This document shows, piece after piece, positions 23,830-35,212 of a DNA stretch of 64,000 nucleotides. Made by a program: the position numbers and the translations under genes. Numbering within the stretch: the stretch's first letter is position 1; each line of letters begins with the position of its first letter. The DNA is taken from NCBI GenBank assembly GCA_963931865.1, contig OZ007513.1, forward strand, positions 11,061,467 to 11,125,466. The letters run 5' to 3'. The notes below the pieces were generated by a model, which ran no database searches, had not been told where the DNA came from, and worked only from the letters and a program-made list of their open reading frames with translations. Origin of the DNA: Axinella damicornis (taxonomy: Eukaryota > Porifera > Demospongiae > Axinellida > Axinellidae).

Positions 23830-24350
23830 GTATTTCCATTAACACTTTAACCGATGAAGCCGTCTACAGACAGCATGAGATGTGATGTCAGACTCCCGGC
23901 AATGTCCTTGGGAGATAGGCTCTGCGCCAGCAGAGAGGGCGGGGCAGGGGGAGGTGGGTGGGTGCACCCGAAGGGTGCAGACAGCATGGCGGTGTTTGGG
24001 CTTAGCCTTGAAGAGCCCTTGGTTGGAGCCCAGCGGGCCACTTCTGTCCTCCTTTGCACAAATGGGCTGAGAAAACAGTCCTCTCGCCTTGTAGGCCCTC
24101 CTTTTCTGGCAGTGAAGCATTTTTCTCAGTCTAGTCGAGCGATGGTCGGCCGAGAGCCGTGACTATTGGATGTCCCTTGATGGGTGGGTGTGGTTAAAGT
24201 CACGAAAGTGTAGAGGATTGCTGCAAGGTCAGGTGTGTGGAGTTTGGGGGCTGAAAAGCTGAGAGAACTGGAGATATGGTAGGTTTAATGCATCCATACG
24301 CTACTAGAGACCTCCGGAGAAAAATAATTTATCGGTTAATGGGTTAATAT
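23830..24350 (+). mobile_element. Interspersed repeat copy
   Basis: Shares ordered segments with 8630-9040 and 26930-27080 (CTCGCCTTGTAGGCCCTCC, GTGTGGTTAAAGTCACGAAA and flanks). A GC-rich part contains GGTGCACCCGAAGGGTGCA, a small hairpin. No clear ORF. Confidence 0.5.
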
Positions 24351-24381
24351 TAGTAGAGTTGCTGGTTGTTGTTGATGTTAG

Positions 24382-24435
24382 TAGAGTTGCTGGTACCCAT
24401 GAATCATTAATGATTCATGGGTACCAGCAACTCTA
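24382..24435. repeat. 54-bp perfect palindrome
   Basis: TAGAGTTGCTGGTACCCATG reads inward to a centre at AATCATTAATGATT and back without mismatch. Its arm also occurs just upstream as an isolated partial copy (AGTAGAGTTGCTGG near 24353). Confidence 0.95.
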
Positions 24436-24569
24436 GATGCAACTATATCTCAGATAATGCAGCATTCTTCTGTGGTCATCGTGACTTCTATGAATCTGTG
24501 AGCTTGAGCATGACCATGCATACATGCAATCCTCTATATACACATTCATGACTTTAACCACACCTATAA

Positions 24570-24791
24570 GGTAAAACGGGGTAATTCTGGTCACAGTATA
24601 ATTCCGGTCAAAAGCCACCGCAAATTGTACACGATAGATTCTTTGAGAGTCCCATGCACTTATGCTGCAGTAACACTAAGTGCTCCTCGTACTAGAACTG
24701 CAATTATATCCGCATTGCTCTATGTAAACTTAGCTTTTGGGCTATACTGACCGGAATTGTGCGGTGACCGGAATTACCCCGATTTACCTTA
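24570..24791. mobile_element. 222-bp TIR element
   Basis: AAGGTAAAACGGGGTAATTC at the left and GTGACCGGAATTACCCCG ... TTACCTT at the right form inverted ends of about 27 bp. A solo right end is found at 4822-4846. Confidence 0.75.
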
Positions 24792-24934
24792 CCCATCATG
24801 GAAAGTAGTCTTGCGTTGCAGACCCACACTTTTGACACCCCAGCAAACCTCAGGGGTGTTAGGCAGGCAATCAAGGCTGCGGTAGCGCTTCATGGATTCA
24901 AGCTAACCCGCGCTCACCCATGGGACACTATTCT

Positions 24935-25745
24935 CTGAGCAGACATTCATCGCTAATCGACTGGATGCAGAAAAGTGCTATGCTGAACCTTTTTGACCAG
25001 GCCTGTGGCCGCTAGACATGTACACGTGGCAGGTGGGACTAATGCTCACCACCGAGTCGTACTCACCAGTCATGGTGGGATGGGTAGCCCCTTCGGTACA
25101 TGCTGTTGACAGCCATGGGTCAGGCCAAAGCTGAAGTGATGCAGAGACATTTGCCTCAACTGAAGTTGTGTGTGTGTTTACGTTTCATGACGAAAGGGAC
25201 ACTCCTCTGTCTCTGAGCAGACATTCATCGATGTTTCACCGAGGCAGAAAATTGCTATGCTGAACCTTTTTGACCAGGCCTGTGGCCGCTAGACATGTAC
25301 ACGTGGCAGGTGGGACTAATGCTCACCACCAAGTCGTACTCACCAGTCATGGTGGGATGGGTAGCCCCTTCGGTACATGCTGTTGACAGCCATGGGTCGG
25401 GCCAAAGCTGAAGTGATGCAGAGACATTTGCCTCAACTGAAGTTGTGTGTGTGTTTACGTTTCATGACGAAAGGGACACTCCTCTGTCTCTGAACAGACA
25501 TTCATCGATGTTTCACCGAGGCAGAAAATTGCTATGCTGCACTTTTTGACCAGGCCTGTGGCCGCTAGACATGTACACGTGGCAGGCGGGACTAATGCTC
25601 ACTACCGAGTCGTGCTCACCTGTGAGTGTCATGGTGGGACGGGTAGCCCCTTCGGTACATGGTGCCAACAGCCACGGGTCGGGCTGAAGCTGAAGTGATG
25701 CAGAGTTATTATTTGCCTGAACTGAAGTTGTGTGTGTGTGTTTGT
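24935..25745 (+). repeat. Direct triplication, about 277-bp units
   Basis: Three units start near 24935, 25211 and 25491 with GAGCAGACATTCATCG or a close variant. All contain GGCCGCTAGACATGTACACG. The first two are nearly identical over most of their length; the third is more diverged. No ORF spans a unit. Confidence 0.9.
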
Positions 25746-25879
25746 GTGTTTCCTGTTGTAAATTACGCGCATACCTCACTGGTCAGTCGCAATGAATGAA
25801 TCTTGAATCAAGCACCAAAAAACAGTGTCAGCTAGGTACGGTCTACGTGCTGACTGCGCAGAACAAACTTGACCCACCC

Positions 25880-26911
25880 TTTTTTTTTCCTATAATAATA
25901 ATTCTGTGTGGAATACAAGGCGGTACATGAATAGCACGAGGCTAATATTAACATGAGCCTAGGTAGTGGTACAAATGTCTCTTGAAAATAGAAATGGAGG
26001 ATGAAGTTAGGGTCAGGTAAAGAGTTCCATAAATGAGCAACATTGGGGACAAAGGAATGATACAAGTAAGTAGTACGACAAAAAGGACGAATTACATCCT
26101 AATTACTACTATGCGAGTGTGAGAAAGTGTATGTACAAAAACACCAGGCGGGGAAAGGAATATATACCCATGAAGTACCTTGTACAGACAAGAAGTTAGT
26201 TTCATGATCAAGTATTGCCGGCGTGTAGATAAATGTGTGATACCCAGGAGATGCAGCATAGCATCATAGTTCAAATCCCAGCACTTCAGACAGACTTTAC
26301 AGGCAAATTTCTGCACAGATTCAGAGTTTCCTTGCATGTATAATAGGGTACAGGCATATTCAAGGTGTGGACGGATGCATGTGAGGTAAAGTGTGAGCAA
26401 TGTAGTAGTATCTGCCCAGCAATAGAACTGCCTATACACCATACCAACTAAACTTTGAGCCTTGGTGCAGATTTGCTCAATGTGGTCAGACCAGGTTTGC
26501 TGGTAACCATAACTCCCAGGTAGCGGTAGTTGCTGACTTGTTCCATGGGCCTGCCATCCAATAATAGTGGTACAGTTGGATTGAGTGGAGTCCTTTTTTG
26601 GACGCAATAAGAACCTTGCATTTAGATGGGTTCAGGGTTAGGTGGCACTTCCTGACACATTGATGTATTGCATTGATGTCAGTCTGGAGCTCGATGTAGT
26701 CGTCAGAATGGCAGAGCAAAACGTCATCCGCATAGAGAACAAGTTTAGAGTCACCAGTCAGCGGCACTGATGCAATACAATCAAAAACAGTAGCGGTCCG
26801 AGAACTGAGCCTTGCGGGACTGGTCGTGCATATCTTTACGTAAAATAGTAACAAGTGAGTCTTTAAAAGACTTGATGTGTCTCGGCATGACTTGGTATCA
26901 GCTAGAATCAT
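25880..26911 (-). pseudogene. Degraded non-LTR retrotransposon reverse transcriptase
   Basis: On the minus strand the region encodes, in shifted frames, a PQGSVLGPLLF motif (about 26775-26810), the RT catalytic box YADD within LVLYADDVLLCHS (about 26715-26755), and downstream RT thumb/C-terminal text (CIRPHLEYA, LLGITHLSTRR, then NVAHLWNSLPD near 26030). This order is typical of jockey/CR1/L2-like non-LTR elements. Frameshifts between the motifs and the missing 5' half (no endonuclease) make it a dead 5'-truncated copy. Confidence 0.85.
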
Positions 26912-26929
26912 GCAGAGGACATGGCAGCT

Positions 26930-27080
26930 GCTTAACCCTTTATTATGACTGAAAAACCTGTTAGCTACGAGACTTTCAGCTCAAGTGAGCGTCAATATCC
27001 TTGGAGGTTCTGTGTGAGCAAGGGGTGGGTCAGGAATGTTCACCCAAAGGGTGAAAGCAGTCTGGGCTTGATGTGTAGTC
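26930..27080 (+). mobile_element. Partial interspersed repeat copy
   Basis: GAGACTTTCAGCTC and the CACCCAAAGGGTGAAAGCAG ... CTGGGCTTGA segment are like the repeats at 8630 and 23830. A short fragment only. Confidence 0.4.
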
Positions 27081-27432
27081 AACACCTTGGCCAATTCTTT
27101 CAGCACTTATCTATAGGCCTATAGCTAGCTAGCTAGAGCTGAGTGAGCTTTAGTATGCACTTGGGATGGCTGAGTGCAGCACACTGGATGGGCCAGTGAG
27201 TATTCATTGTCCTGAATTAAGTATTAGAGCTACGTAGCAGCAGTCTTGGTAAGAGGATTCATGAGCAGCCATTCAAACCCATAATCAATTTTGAAGATTT
27301 ACTTGCAGGCTATAAATACTTTTGACACCCTATTAAGGGTGTAGAGCATGCATGCAGCACTTGCGCGGGCGCATTGCGAAAAGCGACGTACCACGTACGT
27401 ACGTACGTACGTACCTACGCATCCAGCACTGT

Positions 27433-27456
27433 GTCTCGGCACTTCGGTGCCGAGAC
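27433..27456. repeat. Perfect 10-bp hairpin with TTCG loop
   Basis: GTCTCGGCAC, TTCG, GTGCCGAGAC: a perfect stem with a TTCG loop, directly abutting the left end of the TIR element at 27457. It has no counterpart at the right end. Confidence 0.9.
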
Positions 27457-29560
27457 AAAAAATCCCACGTGTAGTACGTGGGACGATTTTACGTGCCCAA
27501 TCCCACGGGTAGTACGTGGGACGATTTTACGTCAACAACTCCACGCACAGTACGTGGGACGATTTTACGTAAGCCCAAATGACGTAAAATCCCCCAGTGT
27601 AAGTTGGGATAGTATTATCTTATGTGGCAGGATTTTACGTCGATTGAAGTGACGTAAAATCTTCCCTCGTAAGATGCATGGATCGACGGACGCAAGATAC
27701 GGAATATGCATGAGTGATATAAGTGGGAGGAGCTGGGTAACAACTGCAATTGGAGGGCGGGGCTAGGCTAGCTGTACAACTAGAGGGTGAGAGGAGCTGG
27801 CTGCAATTGGTGGGCGGGGCTAGGCTAGCTGCATAAGTAGGGAGTGGGAGGAGCTGGATGACACTGCAATTGGAGGCGAGTTGTACAACTGGGGGTGGGG
27901 CTAGGCTGAGGGCGGGGCTAGGCTAGCTGCACAGGTAGGGGTACGGGTGGGCTGTACAGCTAGGGGGTGGGGCTAGGCTTGTGAGAGGGGCTGCACAGTT
28001 GGGGGCGGGTAGTTTTTGGTCATAATTGGGTAGAAGTCGTATTGTTTAGTTTTGTTTTAGATTTAATTACTAAATCTCAAAAGGGTTAGTAAAGGCTCTT
28101 TTAGTTTTAATAACCACTTTTGGGGGTGATTTAAATATTATTTTAGTTGTAGTTTTAATTAACAGGCTGAGACAGTCCTCATTTTAGTTTTAGTTTAATT
28201 ACTATAGTGAAATATACCATACTAAAATGCATCATAGTTTAAGTTTTTGTTAACTAAAACAGCATTGGCTAGAACATGTTCTACACTGTCTATAGAATCT
28301 CCACCGTATGACTAGACGTTATAATAATAATTTGTTCACACCAGAAGAGATCACACCAGGATCCGGATGCCCAATACGGACCACCTGATAAGAAATGCAG
28401 CTTTCAAGGCACCAGTAAGTCAGTGCTTAAAGATCTAACAAACACTAGTAAGGGTAAAGCGCTCTCAAATGTAGGAAAAGGAAAATGGACGATATACAAC
28501 CAACCACAACCCAAGTGTTTACTTGTGTTCACACACAAGTAAACAGCAGTGCATCACCCCAGATATGGGAAAAAATATCGAAATGGAGTTTGAAAACGAG
28601 AATGGTACCGCAAATACTTGGTGGGCAGGCATGGTGACCCAGTACAATCCAACAAATGATCATATATGCGGCCTTTTTCCCAAGTGACCATACTTCAAGG
28701 CAGATGATAAAGACTATTGCATTGTTTCCTAGAACGCTTATACTTATGCACTATACAACAGCAGCAACTCTACACAATGGTGAGTTCCTACCCATTGATA
28801 TACAAGCCACTTATCTATTTTTCAGGTGAAAACTCATACTGTCTGTTCAAGGCAGACTATCACTTCACCTGACATCTTTTGTAATGCGGTATGCCATGGC
28901 AACATTCATAAACATTTTATAACCTTAATTATCTATTCATTTCTGTGATGGAACACGGAATATCAGTTATGCAGGAGTACATCATGAAATTCACATGTAC
29001 AAAGTGGTTATTGGTCCGGCAGGAAGTAGGGCAATCAAGTTAGGTATCGGCCAAGGCCAGTGCTGAATGCACATGCATGCCCATTACGTATACAGTATGT
29101 AGCTACTTCCTGCAGGACCAACGTCCTCTTAATTTACTGCACAAAATTAATGGGCCACATATAGCTACGTGTATGGCCGTGGATCTACTTACTCCGATGA
29201 TGATGAGATTCATGGTTGACCTATCCTCCGCGCCCAGCCCATCACGTCTAGCCCCGCCCTCCAATTGCAGTTTTACCCAGCTCCTCCCACTTAATATCAC
29301 TCATGCTTATTCCGTATCTTGCGTCAGTCGATCCATGCATCTTACGAGGGAAGATTTTACGTCACTTCAATCGACGTAAAATCCTGCCACGTAAGATATA
29401 CTATCCCAACTTACACTGGGGGATTTTTTTTACGTCATTTGGGCGTACGTAAAATCGTCCCACGTACTGTACGTGGAGTTGTTGACGTAAAATCGTCCCA
29501 CGTACTACCCGTGGGATTGGGCACGTAAAATCGTCCCACGTACTACACGTGGGATTTTTT
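27457..29560. mobile_element. 2.1-kb element with about 310-bp terminal inverted repeats
   Basis: The left arm (27457-27770) and right arm (about 29248-29560) are reverse complements with few mismatches. Each arm carries repeated blocks of the form CCCACGTA.TACGTGGGACGATTTTACGT, i.e. several self-complementary sub-repeats. Next to the left arm is a degenerate GGGCGGGGCTAGGCTAGCTG tandem region (about 27735-27985). No transposase was found, so it is a non-autonomous foldback-type element. The interior (28340-28760) holds possible gene-derived sequence. Confidence 0.85.
28565..28686 (+). pseudogene. Possible captured coding fragment inside the TIR element
   Basis: A plus-strand frame from about 28560 reads GKNIEMEFENENG, TWWAGMVTQYNP and ends at a TGA (28684-28686). 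The spacing of aromatic and acidic residues loosely recalls small Tudor-like beta domains; this is a weak impression, not a family assignment. Nothing shows that it is expressed. Confidence 0.25.
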
Positions 29561-29625
29561 GCTTTTTTACGTAAAGCTCTACGCGACGGCGGGACTCCAG
29601 ACAACACCTGGGTTGGGGGAGATGA

Positions 29626-29698
29626 TAGCCTCGTTCCCAGCGGCCTTCCACAGAAGCGATCAAAAGCTGGAGGTGTGGAAGGCCTGGGAACGAGGCTA
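29626..29698. repeat. 73-bp TIR element, GCCTCGTTCCCAGGC family
   Basis: TAGCCTCGTTCCCAGCGGCC at the left and GGCCTGGGAACGAGGCTA at the right, with an interior AAGCTGGAGG. Located just outside the 2.1-kb element. Confidence 0.8.
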
Positions 29699-30130
29699 GG
29701 AGATGATTCACCATCCACCACAACTGAACATACTGGTGTCGGTTGTAGAGATAGTTGCTGATCCATCGCAGAAGATAGCCAATATCCTTCAGCTTATTAC
29801 CCTTCCGTGAGGGTCTGGCCCCGCGAGACTACCCATCAGGTGACAGTCAATAGTCACGGCTCTCGGCCGACCATCGCCTGTCAAGACGGAGAAAAAAGCT
29901 TCACTGCCTCGAACGTGCATACTAGACTAGGGGTGTGTCGTTAACAGCGCATGCGTAGATATAGATCTGCACAAACAAATTCGCCGTGAAGTAAATTCAC
30001 ATGACGTCATAATAATTATAATTTGAGACTTAGCTAGCTACTGCATACTAATTATATACCCGCGTAGTTGTAGTTCGTACAACATAAATCGATAAATTAC
30101 ACAAGTTGCGCATGATCCTAAGCCGTCGAC

Positions 30131-30988
30131 ATGGCTGATCAACAGTCTCTCGATTCTAACGTCCGTAACATCGTCATTGTAGGTAATACTGGTAGAGAGA
30201 TAGTCATTGACGAGCGTATTCAAGGATTTTCCAGTACGGGTGAAGTCGTATACAAAACCAAAATTTTGGGACTCGAAGGAGAGTACGACCCGGGTGCACA
30301 GAACTTCGAGAAAGTCAATCTTGTGCTGTTTGTGTTTGACTCTGGACGTCTAACTGAAGTGAAACAGGAAAACATAGACATTATGTTAAACCGACTACAT
30401 TAATGCGTATCGAATGTATCAGCACTCTTGCTCACCGGTTGCGAAGGAAAAGACAAAACAGCACGAGATAAGATTGTAGAGCAGTTCTGCCGCGATTCTT
30501 TAACAAAGCGTTTCGCTGAGTTCGTGAAACAACGCATTTACGCAGTCGGTTTTCCTAATATTTCCGAAATAAGAGACGGCCTCAAGGAGGCGATTGCAGA
30601 GGAGATGAAGGAAGACGAGGAAATTCTTCAGGCGGTGGTCATGAAGCAAAACAGTCCTGTTGATTTTGGAGAGATTTTCGCAAAAAGCAAGGGACCAAGT
30701 GTAGGACCACATCAACACACGATGCATAGAGAATGTACTGCATCACAACCAGCCGATGAATTGAAAATACTATTAGAAGAACTGAAAGAACTAAAAGAAA
30801 AAGAGAAACAATTATCTTTAGAAACGCAAAGAGTAACATCGCGAAAGCAAACGGTACTATCAAAAATCCAAACATTAAGAAAAGAACCGGAGGGTGTAGA
30901 AACAGAAACCGAAATGGCAAAGAATAATGGTACGCAAGTTAATACAGGAAAAAGTCCCTTCAGTAATATTAGTTGTAGTATAATATAG
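30131..30988 (+). pseudogene. AIG1/GIMAP-like GTPase with in-frame stop and degenerate P-loop
   Basis: One frame from ATG 30131 to TAG 30986-30988 is broken only by a TAA at 30401-30403. Residues before and after the stop align with the intact gene at 33282-34019: NVRNIVIVGNTG for the P-loop strand, KVNLVLFVFDSGRLTEVKQEN, then VSALLLTGCEGKDKTARDKI and KQRIYAVGFPNISEIRDGLK. The P-loop (GNTGREIV) lacks the lysine-serine of GxxGxGKS, and the part between it and LVLFVFD is shortened with no DxxG. GTP binding is therefore doubtful. A charged coiled-coil-like stretch (about 30760-30900) precedes a C-terminal CSII CaaX box, implying prenylation. Pseudogene is the simplest reading; stop-codon readthrough or a sequencing error is possible. 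Confidence 0.75.
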
Positions 30989-32911
30989 CGTTGAAAACCG
31001 ATTCTTGTTTGTTAAATTTTTTGTACATTCCTAAACTCATAGCTAGCTCCTTATAATTGCTTTATTGCAATAGAAACTAACAACTGCATAGTATTATACC
31101 AGAAGTGCAATTCACAACTGGCAAATTTACCATTACTGGGCTCAGTTTACATGTTGTCTGCATACTATATTAACGTGTTCTATTTTCTATTGAGAATTTC
31201 TAATTGACATCTTCAACAGGTGGATTGACTGATGTTGCATGCAATTTTCTCTGAGAAAAAATTTTATCAGAAGCTTTACACAAAAAGAGGTGAAATAATA
31301 GGTGGTTAACGAAATAATAGGTGGTTATGTGGGAGAAGTGGTTACTGTGACATTGCTGCAGTTGCTAATGATCTTAACAAGTCTGTATGTATCTTTGTCT
31401 ATTGTGTGCCCAATGCAGTTTCGGCCGGAAGACACACAGCAAGTGGGCCTTCTCCTAAAGTGAAGACAGAGAAGGTTGAAGATTAATTTTACATGGATCA
31501 GAATTATCTGATTCTGAAGTTGAAATTGCAGTGAAAGGATCATTAATTCTTGACATCAGTAATTCCTGATATAGGTCTAGTTGTATGCATGGTACATGTA
31601 CATCCAGACAGCATGCATTAATATGCTATAAGGTGCCATTGAAATTGCTATTGCTACCCAATATCTAATTTAGCTAATTTCACGTGGTAACTCCTGTGGT
31701 TCTTCCTGAGACGTGAGCTACTGAAGTGTGCTGCTTCATACCTAGTAGTTTGTTTTTTTTTACCTTCCTGCATATCTAATAGCACTCTTCATTCAGTTTG
31801 TGAAGCATGCATGGCTACAACCTACAATTTGCTACTGCATCACCACCGGCCAGTAAATTGGAAAATGCAGTAACAACCACTGAATCTCAAAACAAGTACT
31901 AATGTTAAGCAATGATCACCGCTGGGAAGTCAGTTCTTGAGTGCGGCCATGCATAGCGAGTCATTAAGGGTAAAGTATTATCAAATCTGATGAGGAAGTG
32001 ATGGCAATCACCTGATAAACCTGTCGCACCCACCCTTTCTTCTTGTTCTTACACCCTGAAATGCCTGGCATTCAGGAGTGAGAGGTGATATTCTGAAGTC
32101 TATCATCGAGTGGGGCCATGACAATTCATTAGGGTTGGTAAGGAATCATCACCTGCATAATGAAGCTGTGCACACATCCGGATATCCCTCACACATGCAC
32201 CCCTTTACTACTGAAATGCATGGCATTCATGCTGGAGTGAGGGATGCTACATTGAGTAATTTGCAGTAACTATTGTACACACACACATGCACGCACACGA
32301 CATGAACCAGAACAGTCAGTAGGACATGTACAATGCAGTATGAAGTTATATGCATGGTCACAAATACCAAAATTGGGGTGCTCATTCACATGTTCCAGAA
32401 TATATAGCACCCTGGGTGCTGGGATTGCATGTGCACACTTGTACCTTTGTTCTTGAAAGGCTTATGTGTGACTTTGGTTTTGTATATAAGCAGTCTTGTA
32501 TTTCTTGTAAGTCAGAATTAGAATTTGAGTGTTCCGTTAAAGCGTGCTAGTACAAGTATACAACAAGTCATACTTAAGTAAACTTCAGCAGCTACCCACT
32601 AGTAATCACTGCATACTTTGAATTAGCAATGGTATATGGTCATGCAACTGTCCTAACAACTACTTTGCTAAATAACAATTTTGTTGTGGCATGCATGGTT
32701 TCCATGATATAATAAAACCGCACTGTAGAAACTACATGCATTGTTGAACAGTTGAAGTAACAATACATTTGTCATCCCATGACTTGCTTTCAGTTGTGAG
32801 TTGTGAGTACCGCAATAACAGTCACATGTAATGCAGATGCATCCCATGACCATATGAGCTGCAACTGAGGTGACCAAACCAACCGTCATGATGCTTTGCC
32901 GTTGTGAGTTG
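30989..32911. other. Non-coding stretch between the GIMAP-like genes
   Basis: AT-rich, no recognisable gene on either strand. Short open frames lack similarity. CATTCA/GGAGTGAG-type motifs repeat near 32070 and 32225. Confidence 0.5.
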
Positions 32912-33086
32912 TGATTGTTCTTTGTTCCCATGAATTGATTGTCACTATGGCAATTTGTTGTAGCTGCACACACTTTATTGTGGATCCATGTCCACTGAAT
33001 CCCCGGACATGGATCCACAATAAAGTGTGTGCAGCTACAACAAATTGCCATAGTGACAATCAATTCATGGGAACAAAGAACAATCA
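32912..33086. repeat. Perfect inverted repeat, 82-bp arms, 11-base loop
   Basis: The left arm 32912-32993 (TGATTGTTCTTTGTTCCCAT ...) is repeated exactly in reverse complement at 33005-33086. Lack of mismatches implies recent origin or maintenance. It lies 3' of the intact GIMAP-like gene. Confidence 0.95.
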
Positions 33087-33281
33087 GATTCTGTTAAAAC
33101 CATGGTCTAGTACCAATGTTACCATGGAAACCGGTGTACCCCAAGCAGGGTGCTATTCTGGAACATGCAAATGAGCACCCCAATTTTGCACCTGTGGTCC
33201 CATAGGTCAAAGTTTATGGCCTGCCGTCATGTGACGAGACATTTATTCATTCATTCATATAATAAATGTTGCACCCTGACG

Positions 33282-34019
33282 CTACATAATGCTGCACCCT
33301 GACGCCGAAGATGGAACTTCACTCTCTTTCACTGTGTCCCAAAATTTCTCATCAAAAAACATCTCACTTGTCAGTAGCATTTCGGTGGATTGGTATATCA
33401 CCTTATGCAGTGTCTGCACATCAATTTCCATCTCTTCTGCATACTGCGTCCGGAACTTTTCCCTGAACAGTTGGAGATCAGGAAATCCGACTGTATATAT
33501 CCCTTTCTTCATGAACGTACAGATATTGAGTACGTCTTGGTCTGTACTAGTCTTGAAACTTTTGACAATCTTTTTACGAGCATCATCACTCTTTTGTTCA
33601 CAGTGTGTTATTAACAACGCTGACATAGGAGAGATTTGGTTAAAGTGCTTCTTAATACGTTTAATCATCTCGACCACTTTTTCATCCACGCGTTCATCCT
33701 TCATAATGAAGAGCACAAGACTGACACCTTCTACAACCTTCTCTCGGAAGAACTTCTGGATCGCCTTTATTGTGTCATCAGGATTTCTTTTGGGGTCAGC
33801 GAATCCCATTGTGTCAACCACCTTGACGGAGTACATAACCTTATTTGGCCCCTCGATAACTCTTTCTTCGCATTTAATCAAATTTGTCACGCTTGTAGGC
33901 TTCGATTCAACAGGAAAAATGTCATGGCAAAGGACTCTATTGGCGACCGTCGATTTGCCGGATCCCGTTACACCTAAGACTACAACATTACAGCGCTTCG
34001 ACTCGTACGAAACGGACAT
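33282..34019 (-). CDS. AIG1/GIMAP-like GTPase, intact, prenylated
   Basis: Single-exon 245-aa protein. Residues 11-24 form a GTPase beta1/P-loop (VVVLGVTGSGKSTV). Switch-region text follows, then G3 as VVDTMGFADP (about residues 67-76), a strand SLVLFIMKDE (about 100-109), and a G4-like ALLITHCEQKSDDAR, the AIG1/GIMAP variant of the NKxD motif. The C-terminus (SGCSIM) is a CaaX box, so the protein is probably prenylated and membrane-attached. GIMAP-type GTPases act in membrane and immune-cell survival pathways in vertebrates and plants; the role here is unknown. It converges on the broken paralogue at 30131. The ATG at 34017-34019 is chosen because the P-loop starts within 20 residues of it. 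Confidence 0.9.
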   Translation of the reverse strand: MSVSYESKRCNVVVLGVTGSGKSTVANRVLCHDIFPVESKPTSVTNLIKCEERVIEGPNKVMYSVKVVDTMGFADPKRNPDDTIKAIQKFFREKVVEGVSLVLFIMKDERVDEKVVEMIKRIKKHFNQISPMSALLITHCEQKSDDARKKIVKSFKTSTDQDVLNICTFMKKGIYTVGFPDLQLFREKFRTQYAEEMEIDVQTLHKVIYQSTEMLLTSEMFFDEKFWDTVKESEVPSSASGCSIM

Positions 34020-35212
34020 TTCTTTAAATTGGACACCTTGTGACTTACGACCGTACTAGGAGCTAGGTACGAGATTGTATACAACCGTAAGGGTTCTGCA
34101 AGAAAGCGCATAGATCAATCTATGATCAGGGGCCCGCCCCATTCTATTGACGCATGGCCGCGCATGCGCTAGTCCCGGTGACGATTTTCTACCTGACGCG
34201 GTACGCATGCACCCTTTTGGAGGGTCTCTGTAATAGCTGGACTCTAGGCTGGACCATGGACTGTACTATGGACTGGACTGGACTGACCAAAACAGACAGC
34301 AAACGTAACCAAAGCTACGAAGGGTTGTCTATTATCTCTCCAGCTCTTTCTCAAGCCGTTGCTTCTTAGCCTGTTGAGGCATCGTCTCCTCGATTTCCGA
34401 GAGGTCAAAGGTCACGTGCACGCGTGGCTATGGCTGAATCCTTGTGGGTTCTGTACCGGCTTTGAGCACCCATGACTTGTATCGACAGTTGCTTATGGAG
34501 ATCACACGCGAAAAGAACATTCGTCAAACTTTAGAGCTCTAGTCAGAATGCTCTGTGTGGTTGAAGGATTAGAAAAAGAGCAGTTATTATCAGCAGAAAC
34601 CAAACTCTAGCCTTTCTTGTAGTGTAGAAACAGGAGTATTCCTATGTCATGCATAACTATAGCATTGTTGAAGCTCATTAAATATGCACGTGACCTTTGA
34701 CCTCGGAAATCGAGGAGGAGGTTGGCAAATATGTGAGGGGGCGCGGTCGATCAACCCGGAAATCGCAAGCTTCCGTCATGCCATGCCCTGCACCTTGTGA
34801 CAGCGCACCTCCACCGCCAGAATCAAGTTGCTCACGCTCTTTGTGGCTACCAGAGATTTTTGGTTAGCGAGCGCTGCATTCAGCGAAAGTGTTGATTAGG
34901 GAAAACCATACGTTACTTGAACTAGTACTAGTATGTGTGACTGCGTTATATAGCTAGTAATGTCATTCATCAGTCGCGAGTCAAGCGCCTGCGGCTTCTC
35001 ACCAACTCACAGCAACTAATAATGCACACTGAATGAAATTCCTTGACTGTGCGGAAGCGCGGTTCATTTGCCAAGACCCTTACTCGCGGGTTGGGTCTGG
35101 GAACCAGACTACTATTGACTCTGCAGCGCTAGCGCTATGTAGCAATGTAGGCGTGGCCAGCAGGAGACCGGATGTGCTTTAAATAGGATCACCGTCTGAG
35201 GATCAGGAGGGA
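34020..35212. other. Intergenic stretch before the TMED gene
   Basis: No convincing gene. A short minus-strand frame at about 34328-34400 (MPQQAKKQRLEKELER) is followed by stops and is too short to judge. A TATA-like TTTAAATA lies at 35177-35184, about 30 bases before the start of the next gene. Confidence 0.4.

Noticed and set aside
25880..26911. Endogenous viral polymerase
   Set aside because: The YADD box with PQGSVLGPLLF and the downstream LLGITHLSTRR text fit a non-LTR retrotransposon, not a retrovirus; no LTR, gag or envelope-like sequence.
33289..34059. 256-aa open frame on the plus strand
   Set aside because: Shadow of the GIMAP-like gene on the minus strand; no recognisable motifs.
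34328..34400. Minus-strand terminal exon (MPQQAKKQRLEKELER)
   Set aside because: Very short, no acceptor or partner exon found; kept only as a remark.
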